DNA of 64,000 nucleotides from Trileptium ribeirensis (GCA_030248225.1 JASANE010007482.1:31033-95032), one strand, 5' to 3'. Positions 1-11,595 are shown, counted from the first letter of the stretch. The notes: a model not told the origin generated them from the letters alone. Program-made: numbers and translations.

Positions 1-3000
1 CAAAATAGCCCGGTTGGGAAGGTAAGGAGCAAATTTCATATGTTCAACAAGATATTGCATTCGAAGGCTAAGCGAAATATGGCAGTTAATAACACACATG
101 TGACGATGATACTTTTAAGTTGTATAAAACAGTAGCTAAGAAAAAATATTTAACATGTTTCTGAAAAGTAATCTCTCTGACAAATGTTTCTGCCACATCG
201 CTCTATGTGCAAAATATCTTCATTTCATGCGGAATGCACAGTTACGATAAATTTTACGGTTTACGATGCATAAATATTTTATGATAATGTTAGATCCTAA
301 TGTATAGCCTCGTATACGGTTGAAATACAACTTGGCAATGTACTTTATGACAAACGTGTCGCTTTATCCTCACAGAACTGACATTTCTAATGGACTCGAA
401 ATTTTTTTCATTTGTTAATTTAGCACAATCTATTGTACAACCACACTTTTTAAGACAAATAGCATGTGGTAATGGCCGTTGTCTTTGCAACAAAATTCAA
501 AAGTTGACGAGTTGTCATGACTCAGATATGGTTTTAGAGTCCGTTGAACCCCACAACTGTTTCACACAGGTATAAAATTTTTAAAATTCGAATGCCTATT
601 TAAGTAATACCTTATGAAATAATACATTTACATGATTAATATCAATTGTAAATTTTATATGAAACTTATGCATCATTTAGCTTATGGTGTTACCGTATTA
701 CCTCAGGGCGGAGTTTGTCAGAGTCTGCTACGGCTCTAAAGCCAACTTGGCTAGCCACGATTAGCCAGTATGACATTTTTGGGCCGAGCCAGACCCGACA
801 AATATATTAGCTAATACTCAAGCGAGGCTAAGAAATTGTTAAAAGGGTCGGAATCGGCTCTAAAAGCCAGAAATATATGACGACAATGCAAAATTGAGAA
901 AACATGAAAATTGGTGATACATATGGTCATATGTTCCTAACGCATCCTTTCAGTTACGATAGTATTATTTTCATGTATGGAAGAGCGTGTTACATAGCTA
1001 CTAGGTTGGCTTGTAAAAGACGCCCACCAAAATTTTAAAAATCGCCATATTTACGTATTTATGCTAGCTACATTCGTGCGTCTTACTTTAGGTACAACTA
1101 ATCTTGTGTTTTTTTTGGCCTAAAGCCAAATATATGTTCTGCAACACAATCGGCTTAACTGACGCAATAAATATTTTTTCAGCAGTTCGTCCTGGCTATC
1201 AAACCCTGAGACATAGCTGCTTCCGACTCGTACAAACATACTAGCATAGCTTAGCTTAATTTTTTTATGAAGGGCTGGATTTAGCTGCGACTTGTTGTGA
1301 CGAGCCGGAATTGCATCTTTGACAGAATTCGGCTTTAGGTGCACAGATTTTAAGGTAAATGATGCATTATATGAAACTATAGTTTGATGTATAGACGGTT
1401 GAATATTCAGAAGACGCTAGCCCTTATTTTGGGTACCGATGAAGAAGATATTGCAGTATCTGATGATGAGTAGATTGCGTGACATAAATCCAGCATATCT
1501 GCCCCTCCCTACGCTTGTTCACAAGAGCAACTCATATGGCCATAAATTACTTTGTGTAAAATATATTCGAAAAAATATTTGGATTTTCGATCTATTCTTT
1601 GCGAAATATACCTTTATTGTTGAGACATCAAGACCTATAACGGACGAAACCGTGTGCAATAAACATGAGCACGTAAAATAATATAACTACAACTCTGTTC
1701 TTCAAATACGCATAACACAATTAGTTTTCTTCCACCAATACTTCAGGATGCAGGCTTAACAACACCCCTCATTATATTGTTAACAGCTGGTGGTAATAAT
1801 TTAGTGACCTGTTCAACGAAAATATAGTGCTATACGCTAACATTTTTATATTTGCGCCAAAGCGATAGATGTATGATGCGCCGATAGCGATATTAAATGA
1901 TTGCAAATATGCAAATCGAATGAACTTCTTATATTTTAATAGCTATTCCTTATTAGCTATGTCGAACACTGCTACACAACAAGTTTGTAACTTTGGCCGT
2001 AACTATTATTTGGATTCAGTTGTGTTCCATTTAATAATCGTCTACACTGTTACCCTACGACATTTACAGTTACTGCAAATGCTTCGTGGGATTCAACTTA
2101 TATTTAATTGCTAATTAATTTGTCCTGATTTTCTTCACTCACTGCAGCGAGCATTGAAGGGAACATTGGTAGTTTCGGTTTGCCACTCAATTGCCACACA
2201 TCATAGTATCCATCCCTTGTTTTGTTGCGTATTCCAAGTAATTAAATATGTAGCGATATGGTGAACGCGAAGCAAAGCTGAATTTAAGGGATCCGTTAAA
2301 TCGTCTAAATTCTGATTAATAATAACATAAACATCCGAAATAGCTTACTGCTTATACAGGACTGCTGAGTAACTGTTAAGATGCACTTCATGTCATGTAT
2401 AGCCAGACAAATATCGAGAACAATGTCACCTGCTAAACAGAGCTGCTGATGATAACGACGGTTTAAAACATTTGTTGGCATTACAACGCTCCTTTATCAG
2501 AACACAATGCAGCACAGAAGTGTTGTAGTTCTCTGCCGTTTCCATTTATGGTGCTAAGGCAAGACTATTCACTGCTGCAGACCCTAGTCCAACAACGGCA
2601 ATGCTGTGTTGTAATTTTAGAAGCGCCTGTGTTTTGCATATTTGCAATCTGTTTCGACAATTTCTTTTGCTTTCAGTCAACTGTAAGTAGCTCGTATAAT
2701 AATTATGGCGAACCTTAATTCTTTTGCTGTGACGCGCTAAATACAATCGAAGCTCGGTGCAGTATCATTTCAACACACACTGCTCTGCCACTGAAATAGT
2801 TATTTTAGGTTCAAGAACTTTCAGGGAGGCTTACCGAAATAATTTGAATTAAGCAAGTTTTGTTCGTTTTGTTAATACATCTTGTCGGCTGATTCTGTTG
2901 AAACTGCTTAAACGCAGGGAATATAACTTCAAGTTTGTTTCTACAAATATTCACTCTGTAACCGTTTGAAGGTTCGTCTTTGATTTTGAGCAAACGCTGG

Positions 3001-3132
3001 CAAGCAATAATTTAATTTGTACTCGGCCCGAATTGTAGTAGGACTGCGTACAAAAGCCGGTGTGTAACACTTTCTGACATTATTACTTAAAGATAGAGCA
3101 AAATACTGTTGCGTCTGAGTCTTCGTCGATAT
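1..3132. other. Left flank, no recognisable gene
   Basis: Only short open frames (60-81 codons) occur here and none resembles a protein I recognise, nor do any two look like neighbouring exons with convincing splice sites. The sequence is AT-rich, with several short GGCT/AGCC-type inverted words between about 700 and 860. It is outside the tandem duplication: homology with the second unit starts abruptly at 3133. It could hold distal exons or regulatory DNA that cannot be seen by eye. Confidence 0.6.
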
Positions 3133-3830
3133 TGGCTGAATCGATTTGGCTCAATCTTTACAACACAAGTTTTTGCAAATAACAACGCAATACAGATAAC
3201 AATGTAATAAATATGAAATTGTAAAAATAAGTAAGACATCAAACACAAACGCTATTGTGGCTTTTAGACGTTTTCGTCTGTCATATATTCCTAGATGACT
3301 GTTGGCTTGCATCGGTTACTTCTCAAGGTGTCGGACTGCCCACTCGCACTGCATGCACAAAATTTTATTATTGTTAGCAAAATTACAAAATTTTAAAGAA
3401 TAACAGACAAAAATAGGACAAATTATGAAGAAAAATTGGTGACAATGAAGAAATTTATTTGTCGCCATTATTCTGGGCCCCCTAACGCATTCACCCTTCT
3501 CCACCATCATACATTCTCCTCAATAGTCGAAGGAGCTTGGGCCCTATTGCAACTCCCTACGGTCAAAACATATCGCCGCAAGCGAAGCGAAAATTTAAAT
3601 ACTAATATTTATATACTAACATACGATAAGACTGCTATTTGTCAACTTAGATTTTCGGAGCTAATGGCAAGATAAACCAAACAAAGCGTACTGTTAACAA
3701 GGAAGTAACGTTTAAAATCACCCGCCTCTCTTTGGCGTGGTTTCTCTTATTCACTGTGTCTCTTTCTGCAAATAATGTGTAGCATCTCACTACGCTAGAA
3801 TACATAGCGTGGCTGAACACGCTGTGATCG

Positions 3831-3901
3831 GGGCCTGTGGTGTAATGGTAGCGCGGTAGTCTTGCAAGCTAGAGATCCGGGTTCGAATCCCGGCTGGTCC
3901 A
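3831..3901 (+). tRNA. tRNA-Ala(UGC), array copy 1
   Basis: This 71-nt sequence folds as a cloverleaf: acceptor GGGCCTG/CTGGTCC, D-stem GTGT/GCGC, anticodon loop CTTGCAA, T-arm CCGGG-TTCGAAT-CCCGG and discriminator A. The anticodon is UGC. Position 3:70 is the G-U wobble that is the classic alanine identity element, with A73. There are two flaws, a T-T mismatch at 6:67 and a G-G mismatch at 27:43. A TTTT tract at 3924-3927 could end Pol III transcription. Function is plausible but not proven. Confidence 0.75.
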
Positions 3902-4082
3902 ATGTATGATCACTCGTGGATCTTTTCAAATGGTGAACCCGACGTGATCCTCTGCACGGAGTTTCTTCGCACAGCTAGAGCCCTCACGCACGCAACGCAC
4001 GCTCGCTCCGCGACTCCACAGGGGAGTTATGTAACATCTCACTACGCTAGAATATATAGCGTAGCTGAACACGCTGTGATCG

Positions 4083-4153
4083 GGGCCTGTGGTGTAATGG
4101 TAGCGCGGTAGTCTTGCAAGCTAGAGATACTGGTTCGCATCCCGGCTGGTCCA
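4083..4153 (+). pseudogene. tRNA-Ala(UGC)-like, array copy 2, degenerate T-arm
   Basis: It has the same length and anticodon loop as copy 1, but the T-arm reads ACTGG-TTCGCAT-CCCGG, breaking two stem pairs and changing the conserved TTCGAAT loop (internal Pol III box B). The G-G mismatch at the top of the anticodon stem is kept. It is probably a pseudo-tRNA. Confidence 0.7.
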
Positions 4154-4347
4154 ATGTATGATCATTCGTGGATCTTTTCAAATGGCGAATCCGACGTGAT
4201 CCTCTGCACGGAGTTTCTTCGCACAGCTAGAGCCCTCACGCACGCAACGCACGCACGCAACACACGCTCGCTCCGCGACTCCACAGGGGAGTTATGTAGC
4301 ATCTCACTACGCTAGAATACATAGCGTAGCTGAACACGCTGTGATCG

Positions 4348-4418
4348 GGGCCTGTGGTGTAATGGTAACGCGCTAGTCTTGCAAGCTAGAGATCCGGGTT
4401 CGAATCCCGGCTGGTCCA
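4348..4418 (+). tRNA. tRNA-Ala(UGC), array copy 3
   Basis: Structurally this is the best copy. The anticodon stem is CTAGT/GCTAG with C27-G43 restored, the D-stem 13:22 pair is T-A, and the T-arm is intact. The alanine G3-U70 pair and A73 are present, and a TTTT tract follows about 22 nt after the 3' end. Only the 6:67 T-T mismatch remains. Confidence 0.8.
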
Positions 4419-4612
4419 ATGTATGATCACTCGTGGATCTTTTCAAATGGTGAACCCGACGTGATCCCCTGCACGGAGTTTCTTCACACAGCTAGAGCCC
4501 TCACGCACGCAACGCGCGCACGCAACGCACGCTCGCTCCGCGACTCCGCAGGGGAGTTATGTAGCATCTCACTACGCTAGAATACATAGCGTACCTGAAC
4601 ACGCTGTGATCG

Positions 4613-4683
4613 GGGCCTGTGGTGTAATGGTAGCGCGCTAGTCTTGCAAGCTAGAGATCCGGGCTCGAATCCCGGCTGGTCCA
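4613..4683 (+). tRNA. tRNA-Ala(UGC), array copy 4
   Basis: It has the same cloverleaf as copy 3, with C27-G43, G3-U70 and A73. The T-loop is CTCGAAT instead of TTCGAAT, which changes the residue at position 54 and slightly weakens box B. TTTT follows in the trailer, after which the array ends and unit A sequence resumes. Confidence 0.7.
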
Positions 4684-4710
4684 ATGTATAATCACTCGTA
4701 GATCTTTTCA

Positions 4711-7700
4711 AATGTATCTCTGTTTTTACGGTACATAAAAATGCTGATGTAGATGTAAATATACGTATAATCGTAAACAAAGTATTTATTGTGCCACGAG
4801 ATTCTAAATTATTATTTCATGAGCGATCAAAATGTTCAAAATCAAAATCAAAGCCAATTTAGAACTCTTAGGTCAAATTAGTAACTGCGGGCAGTAGCAA
4901 AACAACTCAATTTAGAACAATATTGTTTATGATAAGAATGGTCGGTCTAGCGAAAGTTTCACCCTGATATAATAGATACATTTGAACTTTAATTTGACTT
5001 TTTAAACGCCATGTCATAAATATGACACAACAAGAATTCCAAACATAATTATATATATATCAAACTATAACAAATTATATATAACAAACCAACATAATTA
5101 TATTGATTATATATATTAATAATAATAGATAATATAACATTTAATATTAATATATAACATACAAAATTGTCAATATAAAATAATATTGGCCGGAAAAATA
5201 GTTTTCGGATATAAATATATGTATCAGATATATATGTGCAATCAGTAATTTCATACACAAATATATACTTATTTGTGTAAAAGTTTCAGGTGCTAAAATA
5301 AAATTGATGTTGAATATTTTCTGTAACCATGGCTTCGTTGTAGTAAGTTTTTTATAAACGTAATATTTGCAGTTTGTGTTGCAGAATATTCGTTTAAAAA
5401 TAGAACTAAAAACAACAGCCGATAGAATGCAGCAGCTTGTCCAGAAAAACCTTCAGCGAAGGGCTCTCGATATGTTAGTTAAGCATAGTTTAATAATATA
5501 TATTACGTTATAAAAACAGCAGCATGGTATAGCTCACGACAATATAATCGCAAAAACCGCAAAAAACTGTTTGCGTAGAAACAGCTAGCCTAAGCTAAGG
5601 TCTTTATATGAGATTTATACTAAGCATAAAGTCTAATTCGGACTTCTGCTGCCACCGAAGCTCCTCCTACGCAATTCTACTTTTAAAAACACGGTGTTAC
5701 GCTTATCAGCTTGAGTTGTGAAAAAGCCACATATTTTAGAAATTGTTTTATCTGTGCGCGAAAACCAAACTTGCAAATATATATGAAAAATTGGCATAAA
5801 CACATGATTAGTGCAGTATTAGAACATAGAGATACATTTTTATAACAATTCTACCATCTTTATTACGTAGTTACCGCAGCACCGCCTTGAGTAGAACAGA
5901 AATTTATTAAGTTCCCATTTTCGTGAGCGCATGATAAACGATAACAAAAATCTTTGGTATCGTTATTTAAATTTTTCTTTCGGAACTTAACAGTGAAAAC
6001 TTTTGAAACAGTGTGGCCGTACTTGGTATAAATTCAAAAGAGTTCCACTTTTGTCATAGTACAGCCGAGCCCAGCTATATAACATTTTCCACCATGGTTG
6101 TGTAGGAAGGAAAAGATTTGTATATTCCAAATACTGCTCACTACCACATAATGCTACGTGTCTGCGCTGGAACCGTTCAGTCAGTAACTGTTACTTTAGT
6201 TTTGAATGAATATTCTGTACTTCTCGCTATGAATATAAGCTATTGGTATCGCTTAAAGATAAGGCGTTTATTTTTCGAGAAATCCGCGTATTTCTAACAT
6301 TTTCGATGCTAAGTTTTAAATGTCGCCATGTTATCGCTCGATTTAAATTTGATATCAGCCGATTGGCCGGGATGAGACGATGACAAACATGCCAAAATAA
6401 TCTGAGGTACTGCAATACTGATGCAAAATATCTTTCAGTTTCGCTCCGACAGTGTACACTTTCCCAACATTCGTCTGGTATATTACCCCGGTAATAATGT
6501 TTATTCCCGACTGTCTATGTGTTGGATTTGCTTATATTATCTGCGTTCCTATGCACTAACGCAGAAACATGGGCTCCGCTACTGACTGCCCACTGATTGC
6601 TGAATATCACTGCCCAAACCCCCGAATAGTTTTGTGAAATGTTTGGCAGATTCACTTAAAAAAATTTTTGGACCCTACCCACTTGATGGTAAAACATTGA
6701 TATATAATTGCCCCGCCACATTTTCAGTTTTCCGCCCAACTCATCTTTATGGGCCAGGAATTATATTGTTCGAAAAAAGCAACAGCTTAGTGTGCTGTGT
6801 TAGGCGACGACATTCCCTTGTCTTAAGTTTAGTTTAAGCGTTACATAATTAAGGCTTACGAAAGTGTAAGCCTTAAGGGTAGTGTGTCGGAAACGGCACA
6901 TCATGCATTTTACTTCCGTCCCTACACGTTATATCGGTCTTTTAAACTATGTTGACATAGTGACTGTACCGCTATTCATCGCAAACCCCAAAACTAATTG
7001 GTTTGAAACCAGGCCGCTCCATGACTGATACCTACGATGCCTTTTATTATGCTTGGTTTTGGATTAGGTAGGTAGAGCATATATGGACATTTTTGATTTT
7101 TCGCTAGAAGTCCCACTAGATTATCCGACACCACTCTCATTTGTAAGTTTCGTCCGTTCTTTTGATTGGTCATGACATTAGAGCTGCGGTGTGAACCCTG
7201 AGCAGTAGCTCCGAAAATAGAGAAATCTAAAAAGCAATAGGTGAAAATTGGAAACTTAGAAATTTGTCATGTCTTTTATATAATCGAGGTATATATTTAT
7301 TTGGAAAAGGTTTTCACAATTATTCACAAAATTGGTTGGGCTTTCACTTGAGTGGTGAATATGCAAATGTGGTTTGTGACTACAGAAAATGCAAAGTGTA
7401 AAAAAGTTATGAGATTTCATATTCTGCATGTCACGGGATGGGGCGACAAAAACAACGTCTGTTTACCACGCGCCTCTGCTTGTACTATTCGCACAGTTAG
7501 GCATACATTCATGGTTAAGCTTTAGGCTTAGTGAACCGTTTCATACTGCTTAAAATCAGCCTCAGTTTAGGCAAGATTTTCTTCTACATTAATGAACGAG
7601 CGCAAATTTCGTTGTTTTGGTACGAAAGATGACGCTTTATATATAACAAACAAAATTTGGACAACGGATATTATAGAAACGTATTCTTATTGCATATTTT

Positions 7701-8306
7701 TGAACTCAGATCGTTGTGCTGAGCGGAACAATACCAAAGTTTTTGTTGTGCGTCTATTTTCTGAATTCCTTCCACGCAGTGGAATAGGACCCCAAAGTTT
7801 CTGCCTTTGACGCGCTGAATTTGTTAACGAATGGCGTATCCTTTTCCTCTCTATCCATATTGAAAAACATGTACAAATCCTCTACAGAAAAAACACCCTT
7901 CCACATTCCCTATAGTATAAAACCATCCCACAATAGTGAAGTCATTGAGTAGCCACTGCGCAGATATATTTCTAATATTATTGCTCGCGTTAGTTTACAA
8001 CCTAGAGGCTAAATCCCGAAGAGAGAAGGAATTATGCTCTGTAGTACTTTCGGCAAAAAAAGTGAAGACCCATTCTTTCATCCGTGCGGGGTCTTCTCCC
8101 GAATTAAGCATTGAATCCACAGAACGACGAATTGCAATATGATAAAATACAGTACCTTCACTGTGCTACAACATTCTTCCAGTTCAAAGAGGACACTAAA
8201 AGTTAATGACAGTGTGCTGATTTTGAATGATCTGAAAAAAATCGCACTTTTTGGACGACTAGCAGTAAGCTTGATGTGTGAATTTTAGAACCATTCTAAG
8301 TTATTG
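4711..8306. other. Unit A sequence after the tRNA array, no gene
   Basis: This is homologous to about 20370-23868. It has an AT-rich run at about 5049-5240, a perfect hairpin AAGGCTTAC...GTAAGCCTT near 6851-6880 that is kept in unit B near 22416, and a TATA-like TATAGTATAAAA near 7910. A frame after the TATA-like motif (from 7936) begins with GTG rather than ATG, and its two copies differ mostly at amino-acid-changing sites, so I do not call it a gene. Confidence 0.6.
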
Positions 8307-9640
8307 AGCCAACGCCGGGTCAGCCGCTGACGCTTTGACCAGTGCTTGGCTGTCAGTGGGTCGCAGCTGCTGACTGATCAACAGGATTGTGCAGACAGCA
8401 TCCATATCTGCTGAATCTTCTTTGCTGTCGAAGTCGACGTCCCCGCACGCGGGCAAGCGACTCAGGGCATCCGCATTGCCATGATCAGCTGTTCTGCGAT
8501 ACTCGATATCGTAGTAATACTGGTGAAGGATTGTCGCCCATCTTGCCAGCCGGTTGGCGGCCAAGGATGGTGTTGGCTTTTCCGGATGAAACACGGCTAT
8601 CAGCGGCTTGTGATAGGTCACCACTACGAATTTTCTTCCGTAAATGTATTGGTGAAACTTGTGCAGTGCAAACACAATCGCTAGGGCTTCTTTCTGCTCT
8701 TGGCTGTAAACGTTGCTGTGTTTCAGTCAGCGTCTTTGAAACATTCGCGATTCGCCGTTCGCTTCCATCGCGATATCGATGGAACAGTACAGCTCCGATT
8801 CCGACGTTGGATGCATCGCAAGAGATGCCCAGTGTTTTCTAAGGATCGAAGTAAGCCAGCACCACCTCGCTTCATAGCCTTTCTTTCAGTTCGTCAAACG
8901 CCGCCTGCTGCTTGTTTCTTCATTGCCATGGGGTGTTGTTCTTTCGGAGACGATTGAATGGCTCGCTGATCGTTGCCAGATTGAGCAAGGATCGTCCGTA
9001 GAACTGGATTGAGCCGAGAAAACTGTGCAACGATGGCAGATCGTGTGGCGGTGGCATCCGTTGCACCGCGTCCATTTTATGGCCTTTCGATACCCCGGCA
9101 CGTGATAGTGTGAAACCAAGGTTTTGCACCTCGGCTTGGGCGAACGAGCATTTCTATCTTCGGCACCGCAAACCACTGTCATCCAACCGTTGCAGTAGCG
9201 CCCTCAGGTTTTCGAGGTGGCCTCGGCCATCTTCGCCGCTGACGAGGATGTCGTCCAGATAAACGGCAACCCCTTGAAGATCCATTGTTAGTTTTTCCAT
9301 GATTTGTTGGAAATACCCTGGCGCTGACTTTAACCCGAACGGCAGGCGCTGCAGCAGCAGAACACCTCGGTGGGTGCTCAAGGCGAGGTTTTTCTGGCTT
9401 TCGGGGGCCAGCTCGATATGGTTGTAAGCGTCGGCTAAGTCGATCTTTGTAAAATCGTGGCCGCCTCCGAGCTTCCGCATGAGATCATCGGGCAACGGGA
9501 TTGGTTGTCGATGATCCTCGAGTTGGGGATTGACTGTCACCGAATAGTCCCCATAGACTCGAATTTGGGGCTCTGATACCGTAGCTGTTGAAGCTTGTTG
9601 GCTTCCACACACCTCTCACGATCCCGGCGTCGTAGGCTTG
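8307..9640 (-). pseudogene. Ty3/gypsy pol: reverse transcriptase and RNase H, broken
   Basis: The reverse transcriptase palm lies at 9612-9154, with the substrate-side motif FTKIDLADAYNHIEL, the LPFGLKSAP motif and the catalytic box as VYLDDILV (YxDD). The thumb region follows in another frame at 9129-8920 (SLHSFLGSIQFYGR). RNase H follows at 8675-8307, ending with the familiar ADHGNADALSRLP spacer. At least two frame changes separate these blocks. The usual DHKPL of RNase H reads YHKPL, so a catalytic-site Asp is lost. Integrase is absent because the element is cut at 8307. Confidence 0.85.
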
Positions 9641-10070
9641 ATTGAGGTCGTCAAGGTTTGCCAATGGAACCGGGCGAGATTTGCGGTAAATTGGAGGGGA
9701 CCCCTCTTTGAATCTGACGTCAAACTGCGGACCCTTCAGGCAACCGAGCTCAGGTTTGAACAGGTTCGGGAACTCCAGACAAAGACGTTGATAGGTTTGC
9801 TGAAGGGCTCACTGGCTTGCGCAGCCGGTTGAACCTTTGTCACCCGATCGTGGTTGTCGTCGCCCATGGTTGAGGCGAGGAGAGACGTGACGTCGATACC
9901 CAATCTGAGGATTCCATTGCGGATGAGGCGGCGTTTGTTGCACGGCAAGGTTGCCCAAGGTCTCGTAGATCGCTGCCGATTGATTCGTCAAGAAGACCTG
10001 GGCTTGGCCCTCGGGGGGATCGAATAGGCCCCCACGAATGTGTTGAACTTGTCCCAGTAATCCATACATG

Positions 10071-10250
10071 CCGGCAGGGGGGTAGGGGGGGTTACCCCCC
10101 CTGAGGTCCGGATCCCCCCCCCCCGAGGCCGAAAGGCCAGGGGGGGTTACCCCCCCCCGAGGCCGAAAGGCCATGCGCAGCAACCCCCCCCCCGGGCCGA
10201 AAGGCCCGGCTGGTTTTACCCCCCTTGGGGGTGCGCGGCACCCCCTCCCC
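10071..10250. repeat. C/G-rich palindromic cluster 1
   Basis: Alternating runs of 7-11 C or G are joined by GGTTACC and by repeated GGCCGAAAGGCC hairpins (GGCC stems with a GAAA loop), with a larger CGGGCCGAAAGGCCCGG version near 10195. Base composition is far from the AT-rich surroundings. It partly overlaps the gag-like frame, where it encodes a Gly/Pro-rich insert. Confidence 0.8.
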
Positions 10251-10585
10251 TGAGGGTGACTTGACCGCTGTCCGAGTTTTAAAGCTTGACCTTAGTGCAA
10301 AAACTTGCGCAAATTGTGCCTGCTTGTTGCTAGTGGTGCATATGCAGCATAAATTTGTGGAAAGCTTTTTGTTGACGACGTCATTCCCTGAAATAAAAGT
10401 TAACCGAAATACTTATTTATATACTAACTAGATTTAGAAAGATTTAAAATTGCAGCAGAATTAGTATCCACCAAACCAACCAAATCTAAAGTAAAAGTCA
10501 CAGGGGACGATTTATCAATCTTTTGGCATTCTTTTAGATTGGGTTTGGTCGCTAAAAGTAAAGTAGTTCTGTGGATAAATCGTTT

Positions 10586-10617
10586 AAGACTAAATATAAA
10601 CGTGTATATTTAGTCTT
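10586..10617. repeat. Perfect 13-bp stem hairpin
   Basis: AAGACTAAATATA at 10586-10598 pairs with TATATTTAGTCTT at 10605-10617 across a 6-nt loop. Just upstream, AACCAACCAAATCTAAA near 10475 and TTTAGATTGGGTTTGG near 10537 form a second, imperfect inverted pair. Both lie in the AT-rich insert between the two C/G clusters. Confidence 0.75.
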
Positions 10618-10904
10618 TCTACATCGGTACAAGTGAAAACCACACAAATGCACACGGCTAAATTAAATGGTTTTAAGACGAAGCCGTTTTAACAAACGAA
10701 TGAATATGGTCGGTAACAGTTTTGTGAAACGTGGCTGCTGCAATCAAGGAATGTGGAAGGCTGGACAATTTCCTTTTTAGTAAACCACGTAACGATGAAA
10801 ATAGACTTTTTTATATCCTCCATTTCCATCTCATATAGGGTTAATAATAGTATTAACGGCTGCGAGGACCAAAAAAAAAGGTCCTCACGAGATCGACCCC
10901 CCTA

Positions 10905-11000
10905 GACAAATTTGGCCGGCCAGGGGGGGTTACCCCCCCTGGAATGGCCGCGACCCCCCTCCCCCGTGGGGGCCTCTACCCCCCCTGGCATGACCGACCG
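10905..11000. repeat. C/G-rich palindromic cluster 2
   Basis: It repeats the vocabulary of cluster 1: GGGGGGGTTACCCCCCC, GGCCGGCC and runs of C joined to runs of G. With cluster 1 it brackets about 650 bp of ordinary AT-rich DNA inside the gypsy gag region. Confidence 0.75.
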
Positions 11001-11364
11001 TCGGCATGTATGCAGCAATCGCTCCACAGATCGGTTGCTGGATCGAATGGGGAGAACCCAGGGATTACCGCCTTTTGATTCGATTAGTGCTTCGTTGCGC
11101 CGCGGAGAGTCTCGACGAGTTGTCTATTTTGCTCTTGGAGTATCTCCATTTGTGCTTTATGTTGTGCCTGCTGAGTTATTGAAACAGTTGTATCATCTTC
11201 GCAATCTCAGACATGACGAAGAGAAAAAACTAAGTTGATAATAAAACAAGAAAGAAGCTGGCAGGGTTAAAAAACAAAGCAGCAAAAAAACCCGTCGCAA
11301 AAGATGTCGAACAGTGGATGAATCGCTGGTAGAAATCTCATCCTGATCGCCAGTTAACTCTGTT

Positions 11365-11587
11365 GTGATTTCAGAGTTCATATAAATCAGCGTTTATTAA
11401 GTAATATAAAAGAGGAACGAGCATGACAAGAACGTAAGGGATCAAGCTTAAATAGTTAGCGAACGCCCACATTTGAAAACGCCCGCACTTGGTGATGCAA
11501 TATGTTGCATCAGTTTCAGAAATGTTTCATCATGTTCTTTGTTACGCGATGATCATTATTCACGTGATTGTTTTGTCTTCATCAGGT
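11365..11587 (-). repeat. Probable 5' LTR of the gypsy element
   Basis: On the minus strand the segment starts TGTGCTGCCACC (11587) and ends near CACAACA (about 11365). It contains AATAAA near 11398 and is followed by a TGGCGATCAGGATG-like stretch, where gypsy elements carry the primer-binding region. No second LTR is present, so the borders are inferred from position and from where unit A/B homology resumes (about 11596). Confidence 0.45.
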
Positions 11588-11595
11588 GGCAGCAC

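Larger units (their letters stand above)
3778..4710 (+). repeat. Tandem array of four tRNA-containing units
   Basis: Four units repeat every 252, 265 and 265 bp. Each carries a 71-nt tRNA-Ala-like sequence, a trailer with TTTT about 22 nt after the tRNA, a CACGCACGCAACGCACG-type simple-sequence segment that varies in length between units, and an inverted repeat TACGCTA...TAGCGTA shortly before the next tRNA. The array interrupts sequence that is continuous in unit B near 20357-20370, so it was gained in unit A or lost from unit B. The ends fall in AAAT-rich sequence, so a target duplication is not certain. Confidence 0.85.
9736..11215 (-). pseudogene. Ty3/gypsy gag remnant interrupted by C/G-rich repeats
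   Basis: Near 11215-11080 a minus-strand frame, after one early frame break, reads as a Gln-rich coiled coil (QMEILQEQNRQLVETLRGA), typical of gag N-termini. Further on, 10183-9809 encodes a Gly/Pro-rich stretch followed by an AIYETLGNLAVQQTPP segment like gag proteins of this clade. Between them lie about 650 bp of unrelated AT-rich DNA (10250-10900) bracketed by two C/G-rich clusters. It does not encode an intact protein. The gag assignment rests on eye similarity only. Confidence 0.55.
8307..11587 (-). mobile_element. Ty3/gypsy LTR retrotransposon, 3'-truncated
   Basis: On the minus strand, from high to low coordinates, are a probable 5' LTR (about 11587-11365), a gag coiled-coil start (about 11215), a C/G-rich middle, gag remnants (10183-9809) and pol with reverse transcriptase and RNase H (9640-8307). 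It stops abruptly at 8307 with no second LTR. Unit B has continuous sequence (23868 to about 23976) at this position apart from about 110 bp, so the element marks unit A only. Frames are broken many times, so it is dead. Confidence 0.8.

Noticed and set aside
3436..3675. Frame shared by both units (also 20021-20293)
   Set aside because: Most differences change amino acids, there is no recognised similarity, and it is explained by duplication of noncoding DNA.
7936..8142. Secreted-looking 68-codon frame in both units, with a TATA-like motif upstream
   Set aside because: It starts with GTG, has no ATG, and differences between the two copies are mainly amino-acid-changing, with no splice partner visible.
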